Part shown: one piece after another, positions 30,966 through 37,533 of the stretch
How positions within the stretch are numbered: position 1 is the first letter of the stretch
Layout of the letters: every line of letters begins with the position of its first letter
Assembly: GCA_036378735.1 (NCBI GenBank)
Contig: DASUVX010000092.1
Span: 1 to 44,526, forward strand
Origin: GCA-003244245 sp036378735
GTDB lineage: Bacteria > Actinomycetota > Actinomycetes > Mycobacteriales > Pseudonocardiaceae
Reading direction: 5' to 3'
DNA: 44,526 bases
Notes under the pieces: model-generated
What the model was told of the DNA's origin: nothing
Seen by the model: the letters and a program-made list of their open reading frames with translations, nothing else
The model's database searches: none
Translations under genes and position numbers: made by a program

Positions 30966-32414
30966 ATGGCCATATCAACTCCCAGCTCCGCTCCCACCTT
31001 GCGAGAAAACGACAGCACGATCCATATTCTCTGGATCAACTGCGGCTTGTCCTGCGACGGGGAGTCGGTTTCGTTGACCGCGGCGACCCAGCCCAGTATT
31101 GAGGAAATCGCCCTCGGGGCCCTTCCCGGCCTGCCCAAGGTTGCATTGCACTGGCCTTTGATCGACTTTGAATGCGGCCCCGAACAGGGCAGCGACAATT
31201 TTATCGAATGGTTCCACAAGGCCGACCGGGGCGAGTTGGAACCGTTCGTGCTCGTCATCGAGGGCGCCATCCCGAACGAGACGATCAACGGTGATGGCTA
31301 CTTCACTGGTTTCGGCCGTCACCCTGGCACCAACCAGCCGATCACGGTCAACGAGTGGCTGGACAAGCTCGCGCCCAGGGCCACGATCGTGCTCGCGGTG
31401 GGCACCTGCGCAACCTACGGCGGTGTGCACGCCATGGCGGGTAACCCGACTGGTGCCATAGGTGCGCCGGACTACCTCGGCTGGGATTGGAAGTCCAAGG
31501 CCGGCGTCCCGATCGTTTGCGTGCCCGGCTGCCCGGCACACCCGGATAATCTGTCCGAGACGATCCTGTACCTGCTCTACCAAATAGCCGGTCAGTCGCC
31601 GATGATCCCATTGGACGAGCATCTACGCCCGCGGTGGTTGTATGGCGGCACGGTGCACGAGGGTTGTGATCGGGCCGGGTATTACGAGCAAGGTGAGTTC
31701 GCCGAGACATACGATTCACCAAAATGCTTGGTGAAGCTGGGATGCCGTGGTCAACTGGTCAAGTGCAACGTGCCCAAGCGAGGCTGGATCAATGGTGTCG
31801 GTGGGTGTCCGAATGTGGGTGGCATCTGCATTGGCTGCACCATGCCCGGCTTTCCGGACATATTTATGCCTTTCATGGAGCCGATGCTGGTCGCTGGGCG
31901 AACGGCCTCCGCGAGCGGCGCGCCAGAGAATGAGGCCTACAGTTCAGTCATTCGGTCACTGCGCGGGTTCGCCCGCAGAAAGTCCGACACCGAGGGCCCG
32001 TGGCGTAAGAAGGGATCCCAAGTCGTCACCGGCTACATTCCCGACTGGAGCGACAATCGAACGCAGTCGACCGTGCCACAGCCCCGTCAAGGCACCGGGA
32101 CACCCCGCACCGGTGCACAAGCCAGGACAGCGGGACAACCCGTGGCGATCGGGACGCTGGTGCTGGTCGCGGTCTGGTGCCGCTCGGTGGGGACCACCTG
32201 GACATTGGAACTTCACGAGCTCGACCCGGGCATGGCGCTGGGTACGCTGGTGGACTGGATCAGCTCGGGGGTGCCCACCTCCCAGCCCCAGCCGGACGAC
32301 GCGTTGGCCCACCAGCTGCTGGCGAACCGCGGACTGCACCTCTACCCGGATTCCACCGCCGGCCCCTGCACGTCCAGTCGAAGCAGCATCGGCTACGTCC
32401 GCGCAGACCCGTGA
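30966..32414 (+). CDS. Orphan [NiFe]-hydrogenase small subunit (group 1h/5-like) with C-terminal extension
   Basis: 482 residues. The first 360 follow the small subunit of the actinobacterial high-affinity hydrogenases: ILWINCGLSCDGESVSLTAA, GTCATYGGVHAM, CVPGCPAHPDN, VHEGCDRAGYYEQGEF and a KCLVKLGCRGQ…GCPNVGGICIGCTMPG stretch supplying the medial and distal Fe–S ligands. There is no Tat signal, as in that group. In the first motif CxxC reads Cys30-Asp-Gly-Glu33, so an acidic residue replaces a proximal-cluster Cys; Asp is known there in group 1h enzymes. Residues about 370–482 are an additional Pro/Thr-rich linker and a short domain I do not recognise. No large subunit or maturation gene follows. 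Confidence 0.85.
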   Translation: MAISTPSSAPTLRENDSTIHILWINCGLSCDGESVSLTAATQPSIEEIALGALPGLPKVALHWPLIDFECGPEQGSDNFIEWFHKADRGELEPFVLVIEGAIPNETINGDGYFTGFGRHPGTNQPITVNEWLDKLAPRATIVLAVGTCATYGGVHAMAGNPTGAIGAPDYLGWDWKSKAGVPIVCVPGCPAHPDNLSETILYLLYQIAGQSPMIPLDEHLRPRWLYGGTVHEGCDRAGYYEQGEFAETYDSPKCLVKLGCRGQLVKCNVPKRGWINGVGGCPNVGGICIGCTMPGFPDIFMPFMEPMLVAGRTASASGAPENEAYSSVIRSLRGFARRKSDTEGPWRKKGSQVVTGYIPDWSDNRTQSTVPQPRQGTGTPRTGAQARTAGQPVAIGTLVLVAVWCRSVGTTWTLELHELDPGMALGTLVDWISSGVPTSQPQPDDALAHQLLANRGLHLYPDSTAGPCTSSRSSIGYVRADP

Positions 32415-32529
32415 GCCGATCAGTAGTCGATAGCCGTAGCGAGCCGGCCGGGGTGGTTGCTACCCGGCCGCTACCTAGGGGGACCCTGCCAGCCGCTGCT
32501 GGCTGGTGACTGCACCTTTGTTCTCATGA

Positions 32530-33528
32530 TCAACCGATGGTCTGGGCGCTGCGGGCGTAGGCCTGGGCGTAGCCGTAGACGTTCCTGGCGTAGTCCAAAG
32601 AGTTGTTGTAGGACAAAATTGCCCGCAGCCAGTCCTGACCCCCAGCCAGGTTGCGGTTGCCGGCGCACAAATACCTCGCCGCCGCCAAAGCGGCGTTGTC
32701 GATATTCTGCGGATCGGTCATCCCGTCGCCGTGCGCGTCAGTACGCCAGATGGCCCACGCTGACGGGATGAACTGGAAAGGTCCCACGGCGCGCTCCCAG
32801 ATCTTGTCCCCGGTCAACCGCCCCCCGTCGGTGGCCGCGATCGCCCGGTTGCCGTTGGTGCCATTGAGTGCGATACCGATGATGGGCGTGGAGGGCCGGC
32901 CATCAGCCAGCAGGGTCCGGCCTCCGATGGTGCCGTGCTTAGATTCCACCGCGGCAATGCCGGCCAGGGTGGCCCAGCTGAGCTGGCAGCTGGGACGGCT
33001 GGTGGCCATCACCGCATGCGCGTAGGCATAGGCCTCCAACGCTCGCACGGGAATCCCGGTAACCCAGGACATCCGGCTGGCCCAGGCGGCATAAGCCGAC
33101 TGGGGCCCACCCGCAGGGGTGGCCGGTGCGGGCATCTGGAGGGGGACCGTAACGGTCGAGGATGGCCCGGCGATCGGTGCAGCAGGCGATAGACCAGCCG
33201 GCGCGGCCGCGGGCTCGGGGGCATCGAGCAACGCCGGGGGTGCGGCCATCGCGACTGGGGCCGACGCAGCCAGTCCCCGTTCGGGCGACAGGGCGGCCAC
33301 CGTGGTCAACACCGCCGCCATCAAACTCGCAGAGGCCAGCGCACCACCAGAGACCGCGGCACTTAATCCGGAATGCCACACCCGGCGGAAGACTCCGCGC
33401 TTTCGCCGACACGATTGGGTCTTGGGTTGCCCGCTAGACGCAGCAGTCGACCTGTCGCTGCTCATATCACCGATCAACGACTGACCGCCCAGCCAGACAC
33501 GCGGCGGAGGTCGAGCCACCTTTCGCAT
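32530..33528 (-). CDS. Secreted or membrane-anchored lytic transglycosylase
   Basis: 332 residues. A hydrophobic segment at about 55–80 (LSAAVSGGALASASLMAAVL) acts as signal or anchor after a basic cytoplasmic leader. An Ala/Pro-rich linker runs to about 140. The catalytic domain has WATLAGIAAVESKHG, with the probable catalytic Glu, then WERAVGPFQFIPSAWAIW and NIDNAALAAARYLC, as in MltB/SLT-type lytic transglycosylases that cleave the glycan strands of peptidoglycan. The start could be ATG 33528 or, 21 codons later, ATG 33465. It is on the opposite strand to the hydrogenase subunit and occupies the place where its partner gene would be expected. Confidence 0.85.
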   Translation of the reverse strand: MRKVARPPPRVWLGGQSLIGDMSSDRSTAASSGQPKTQSCRRKRGVFRRVWHSGLSAAVSGGALASASLMAAVLTTVAALSPERGLAASAPVAMAAPPALLDAPEPAAAPAGLSPAAPIAGPSSTVTVPLQMPAPATPAGGPQSAYAAWASRMSWVTGIPVRALEAYAYAHAVMATSRPSCQLSWATLAGIAAVESKHGTIGGRTLLADGRPSTPIIGIALNGTNGNRAIAATDGGRLTGDKIWERAVGPFQFIPSAWAIWRTDAHGDGMTDPQNIDNAALAAARYLCAGNRNLAGGQDWLRAILSYNNSLDYARNVYGYAQAYARSAQTIG

Positions 33529-33581
33529 GTTGACGCCCTGTCGGGGACCGCGATGAACGAGACCAAGGCTGAGACCACCCG

Positions 33582-34096
33582 TCAGGTCGGGCAGGATCCG
33601 CTGGGACGTTGGCAGGGCGGAGCGGAGGGCGGGGTGAGGACGAGCACTAGATCGTGCGGGGCGTAGCAGTCGGGTCCCACCCCGGGCCGTCCTGCGGCGG
33701 CGGAGTAATTGCGGATGTTGTACGTGGTGTAGGAGTTCGGACTGTGGTGGAACTGCACCGTCTTGTCCACCCGGAAGCTCTCCGGAAAACCAAGGTCATA
33801 GCCCTGGTCATCGAGTTGATGGAAGTCGTTCCTTTTCCCGTAGGCGTCGATGCTGCCCGTGATTCTGACGCTCGCTGGGTTCGAAGTAGATGGTCACGCT
33901 TTGGAGGAACCCTGAGTCGTGGGTCACGTTGGAGAAGACGACACCGATCCGGCTGTGGAGGACCCGGTACTCGGGGTTGTTTTGTCCTGGCCGAAGGGAT
34001 ACATGACGCAGTGGTGTCCGAGCAACCCGTACGAATACTAGCGAGGATTTGTTCCTGCTCCTCTAATGCAATCTTCATGCGGTCTATGGTGGGCAC
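33582..34096 (-). pseudogene. Unidentified gene of about 170 codons broken by three single-base frameshifts
   Basis: Reading the minus strand while switching frames gives a continuous protein-like sequence. It runs MPTIDRMKIALEEQEQILAS, then YSYGLLGHHCVMYPFGQDK, then NNPEYRVLHSRIGVVFSN and GFLQSVTIYFEPSE, then ITGSIDAYGKRNDFHQLDD to TYNIRNYSAAAG and a TGA at 33582. The breaks fall near nt 34042, 33990 and 33865. The second fits the loss of one A from an A run (GACAAAACAACC). I do not recognise the family; the strand-rich, aromatic composition suggests a beta protein. Composition begins to fall here towards the AT-richer stretch that follows. Confidence 0.7.
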
Positions 34097-34342
34097 GCAA
34101 GTAAAGCCAAGTATGCGAATACGGTAACCAACCCGCCGGAGCCATTCGGCGAATAGTGGCGTTCAAAGTGTTGTTAGAGCCTCCCGGATTGGAATCCGTG
34201 ACATTTCCAACCTGTTTGCAAACATGTTTTCCAAAAATAGTTCGGCCGGGCCCGATCTCCCCGAGAAAACAGGACTTCCCGAATAGTACAAGAGCTTCAT
34301 CTTTACGGCGCGCCAAAGGTACTGAATCGATGTTTTGTATCC

Positions 34343-35146
34343 TCAACTTCCTACCTCTCTGGCATAAAGTTCGGGACGGCGATCTTGCATGACCTGTAGG
34401 CGCCCCCTGGTCTCCTCTATCTTATCGAGGTGAATTTCTGCAACAAGAATAGTTTCTTCAATTTCCGACGCGGCCGCCACTACTGTGCCGTATGGATCAA
34501 TGACACGACTGTTTCCGCAGAAGGTTAGTCCAGGACCATCGGTGCCGATACGGTTTGCCGTGACCAAGTAGAGCTGGTTTTCGATGGCACGTGCTTCTGT
34601 AAGCACTTTCCAGTGCCCCACTCGCAACAACGGAAACGCGGAAGGTAAAATAAGAATCTGGGCGCCGGCAAGTGTTAGCGTCCGAGCAACTTCCGGAAAT
34701 CGCACATCATAGCAGGTCATGAAGCCTACTTGTGCGTCAGCGATATGGGACAAGACAAGCCGGTCACCGCTACCAAGGTAGTGATGTTCGAACATCGGTT
34801 CCGCGGTGATCAAGTGAGTCTTGCGGTACTTTGCGATGATGTCACCCATCTGATCGATCGATACAATCGTGTTGAATACCGCATCGTCGGCCCGCTCTGA
34901 AAGACCTGCAACGACATGAAGCCCGTAAGCTCGCGCTGCTTCCCGGAGCTGCTTTACAGGACCATCCGTCCAGTTTGACGCAGTCTCAAGGATGGTCGTC
35001 ATGAGATATCCGGTATCGCTCATCTCAGGAAAAACAACCAGTTCGCAGTCAGCGTCGGCACTGCGTGCGACAAACTCATGCATTTTTTTGACATTCTGAG
35101 CCACGTCACCAACTGCGCAGTCCATCTGGACCACTCCGACCCGCAT
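34343..35146 (-). CDS. Carbon–nitrogen hydrolase (nitrilase superfamily)
   Basis: 267 residues with the complete catalytic triad: Glu in VVFPEMSDTG, Lys in YRKTHLI and Cys in MTCYDVRFPE. A second conserved acid lies downstream in WKVLTEARAIENQ. These enzymes hydrolyse amides or nitriles such as omega-amidase, carbamoyl-putrescine or deaminated glutathione substrates; the exact substrate is not apparent. Start ATG 35146, with CTGGAGGAACG upstream. Base and codon use are visibly AT-richer than in flanking genes (many AAA, ATT and GAA codons), which points to recent transfer. There are no functional neighbours. Confidence 0.88.
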   Translation of the reverse strand: MRVGVVQMDCAVGDVAQNVKKMHEFVARSADADCELVVFPEMSDTGYLMTTILETASNWTDGPVKQLREAARAYGLHVVAGLSERADDAVFNTIVSIDQMGDIIAKYRKTHLITAEPMFEHHYLGSGDRLVLSHIADAQVGFMTCYDVRFPEVARTLTLAGAQILILPSAFPLLRVGHWKVLTEARAIENQLYLVTANRIGTDGPGLTFCGNSRVIDPYGTVVAAASEIEETILVAEIHLDKIEETRGRLQVMQDRRPELYAREVGS

Positions 35147-35579
35147 CGTTCCTCCAGCTGTCGCAGGTGTGAAGCCTTCGTTGAGACTTACATGCTAGGA
35201 TACAAGTGGCCTAGTGTCCGTCTCGATTTTCGGTTACCGAATGAGTGAATAGCACACTGAAAGTAAGCCGCAACTCGGTCCTTTAGCTAAATTCTGTCTG
35301 AGAAACTTGTCGCCGCCGTGTTGATCGGTGATAGCTGCGCGTCCCACGTCAGCCGGCCGATGCGTGAACCCTTGATGATATTGCACCGCTTGAAAGCCCC
35401 AGCCGCATGATCACCTACGCCGGCCGTCGACAGCGTAGGTGGACCTCCGGTGTGCCTGGACGGAGGAGGATCGCTGACCGAGGAGTCGCCGGGCTCGATT
35501 TGGGCGCACAGGCCGACCATCAAGGTCACAGGGGCTGTGACGTGGTCTCTTGTGGAGGTGCTACGCACGGTGACTGCCG
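35147..35579. other. AT-richer spacer upstream of nitrilase and integrase remnant
   Basis: No gene recognised. The left half continues the AT-richer composition of the nitrilase gene and contains A/T-rich candidates for its minus-strand promoter near 35180–35230. From about 35420 composition returns to GC-rich, possibly marking a junction and an eroded 5' part of the integrase. Confidence 0.45.
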
Positions 35580-35991
35580 GTTTCTACCGGTTGTGGCACC
35601 GCTTGGTGCACGCTGCGCTGGTTCGCCAGGGCGACGGTTGCGGTCCCGAGCTGGTCCGCGACCTCATGCGTGGGCTGGGCTTGGTTCCGTGCCGGCCACG
35701 GTTGGTGGAACACGGACCTGTATTCCCCACCCGTGTCGGTACTCGCATAGAGTCGCGCGATCTGAATCGGCATTTTGAAGGCATTCGCACTCGTGCTGGC
35801 TACCCACTTGTCCGACTACACGACTTCCGCCACCCCGTGCTGAGCCTTCTACTCCAGCTCCGGACACCACCGCATGTCGTTCAGCGGATCGCCCGGCATG
35901 CCGACCTCGAGGTCACCTTCGGCATCTACGCGCACACCGACCCTGACGCATGCGTCAAGCGCTGGACAGCATCGAGTGGGAGGACCTATGA
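35580..35991 (+). pseudogene. C-terminal remnant of a phage-type tyrosine integrase, frameshifted
   Basis: The C-terminal catalytic half is recognisable: VFPTRVGTRIESRDLNRHFE, RLHDFRHPVLSLLLQL (HxxR), IARHADLEVTFGIYAH with the late His and the nucleophilic Tyr. The N-terminal DNA-binding half and the first catalytic Arg are not seen. After TDPDA the open frame becomes random, while the next frame reads MRQALDSIEWEDL and stops at TGA 35989–35991; one base, probably an A at about 35950, has been lost. The remnant ends 65 bases before a tRNA-Val-derived att repeat, the usual place for an integrase gene. Confidence 0.82.
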
Positions 35992-36055
35992 GCAGCCGTT
36001 GCTACGGCTGCTACATCTAGGCGAATTGAGGATCTTCGGGGGGAGCTGTTGGCGC

Positions 36056-36100
36056 TGGTGGGCGCAGCAGGTGTCGAACCTGCGACCTCTCGCTTGTAAG
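36056..36100 (+). repeat. 45-bp direct repeat, distal att-like copy of the tRNA-Val 3' half
   Basis: Identical over 45 bases to 40310–40354. It corresponds to the tRNA-Val 3' end from CCA through the T arm and variable region into the anticodon loop, but the rest of the tRNA is absent; the sequence diverges after CTTGTAAG. This is the expected product of site-specific integration into the tRNA 3' end. Confidence 0.92.
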
Positions 36101-36125
36101 CAATTATCCCTCGAGCGCTGTACTG

Positions 36126-36143
36126 ACCGGCGTATACGCCGGT
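36126..36143. promoter_or_regulatory. Perfect 18-bp palindrome
   Basis: ACCGGCGTATACGCCGGT is its own reverse complement. It lies 26 bases inside the left att-like repeat and could bind a dimeric regulator or recombination directionality factor. No gene starts immediately next to it. Confidence 0.5.
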
Positions 36144-36170
36144 TACGTGCGAGCATCGGGGGCTCAGTTA

Positions 36171-36207
36171 GCGCTCCGACTGAACGATCTACGTTCAGTC
36201 GGAGCGC
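36171..36207 (-). terminator. 15-bp perfect hairpin downstream of dodecin
   Basis: GCGCTCCGACTGAAC, a 7-base loop GATCTAC, then its exact complement GTTCAGTCGGAGCGC. It lies about 40 bases past the dodecin stop on the minus strand, so it probably ends that transcript. No U-run follows, as is usual for actinobacterial hairpin terminators. An element-end role is also possible. Confidence 0.7.
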
Positions 36208-36248
36208 CAGGGCACCATTCCTCACGGCGCGGCCGAAGGTCGACGGGA

Positions 36249-36464
36249 TCAATCACCGGACTCATACTTGAACGAGATCCCTAGACGCACTCGGTAGCTG
36301 GTCACCTGACCGTTCTCGATCGTGAGGTCCTGACGGATCACCTCGGCGATCCGCAGGCCGCGGACCGTCCGTGCGGCTGTCTCTACAGCCGTCCGGGCCG
36401 CCGCCTCCCACGACTCGTTGCTGACCCCAATCACTTCGGTGACGCGATACACGCTGTCGGCCAT
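36249..36464 (-). CDS. Dodecin (flavin-binding)
   Basis: 71 residues: ADSVYRVTEVIGVSNESWEA, AARTVRGLRIAEVIRQDLTI, YRVRLGISFKYE. This is the beta-alpha-beta-beta dodecin fold, a dodecamer that stores or buffers FMN, riboflavin or CoA; the usual flavin-stacking Trp is in ESWE. ATG 36464 has AGGAGG eight bases upstream; the frame is open further back but that part is not protein-like. It is the first intact gene inside the left att-like repeat, followed by a strong hairpin. Acquisition with the element is inferred. Confidence 0.93.
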   Translation of the reverse strand: MADSVYRVTEVIGVSNESWEAAARTAVETAARTVRGLRIAEVIRQDLTIENGQVTSYRVRLGISFKYESGD

Positions 36465-36926
36465 GGCGTTCCTCCTGTCCTCGTGTTCCCTTCCGGGCCT
36501 GCCGAGACAGCGCTTCGCTGTCGCGGTGCAACGCCATATTGACGCGCAGGCGCGCCACCCGTTCACTGAAGACGTTGACACTGGGTGTGCGTCCGCTCCA
36601 CTCCATCCTTCCATGAGATCGTTCTCTTGGTAGGTACTGCTGGCCCAGTAAATGCCGTGGGGCTGGCACGAGCAGGTCCACGCAGTTGTCACGGCTCCGG
36701 ATCGCTTGGGGGTGAAACTGCGCTTGGCACCGGCGACGATTAGAGCGTGCCGCTTGGTGGACAGCCGGGCATAGCCCAGGACGATCACGACTTCTGCACC
36801 GTGGCGTCCTCGCTGACGCTACCCTGCACCCTTTTCATGTCCCGCGAACGTCGGATTCAGTGGCAATTTAGGAAAAGGTCGTGATACATGGACTAACATT
36901 GCAACTCACGATGGTCGGCTGGTCGG
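36465..36926. other. Spacer upstream of dodecin and the DUF2252 remnant
   Basis: No recognised gene. Open frames on the minus strand before dodecin (for instance one beginning MEWSGRTPSVNV) overlap its ribosome site and have no clear family. The right-hand part may hold eroded 5' sequence of the plus-strand DUF2252 remnant. An A/T-rich patch lies near 36860–36905. Confidence 0.45.
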
Positions 36927-37420
36927 CTGATCCCGGTGCGGGTTGACCGAATGATCGCCTCGCCGTACGGCTTCCTCCGCGGCGCTGCCACAATCATGGC
37001 TGAGGACTTCGCTCACCTGCCATCCACCGGGGATCAGCCCGATCATCTGCGGTGGCGCGCACCTGGGTAACTTCGGTTTCTACGCCTCCCCGAACGCGAT
37101 CTCGTCTTCGACCTCAATGACTTCGACGAAGCCCATCCGGGAGCCTGGAGTGGGATCTGCGCCGACTGGTGACCCGCGTCTGGGTTGCCGGTCGCCAAAA
37201 CGGTTCCCCCGAGCACGCGTGCAACGAGGCCGCTGCGCGCTGCGGCGCCACCTACCGCGAGCACATGGTCTACCTGGCAGCACAGCCGCTGCTGGCCCGC
37301 TCCTACGAGCGGCTCGACCTCGACCGGCTGCGGAGGACCGCAACCAAAACGGACAATGCAGGCCCGGTGGCCAGCAGGCCAGATGTGACAGCGCCATCAT
37401 CCACACGCTTACAGCATCGT
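36927..37420 (+). pseudogene. DUF2252-family gene remnant, frameshifted and truncated
   Basis: Joining frames gives RMIASPYGFLRGAATIMAED, then ISPIICGGAHLGNFGFYASP, then RDLVFDLNDFDEAHPGAW, then DLRRLVTRVWVAGRQNGSPE and YREHMVYLAAQPLLARSYER. These are the conserved N-terminal blocks of DUF2252, a kinase-like fold family of about 400–450 residues. Three single-base changes break it: an extra G near 37032, a missing G near 37096 and a missing G near 37149, each at a G or C run. The last 200 or more residues are absent, as the sequence loses similarity before the GH65 gene. Confidence 0.82.
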
Positions 37421-37533
37421 GATCAACAAGAGTCCTGCGGCGATGCCGCTGTTCCCGTAGCCTGATGTGCGAGGACACACAAATGGGGCGTTGGCATCGT
37501 CGTTCAAGACCTCGCTGAGCTGCTGGATCAGTC

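Noticed and set aside
33654..34127. Plus-strand frame of 157 codons
   Set aside because: The opposite strand gives a coherent though frameshifted protein; the plus frame is its shadow.
35992..36271. Integrase frame continuing through the tRNA-like repeat
   Set aside because: The AQQVSNLRPLACK stretch is translated tRNA sequence and the natural integrase stop is at 35989–35991 in the shifted frame.
36465..36788. Long N-terminal extension of dodecin
   Set aside because: Dodecins are about 70 residues; ATG 36464 has AGGAGG at ideal spacing and the extension has no family resemblance.
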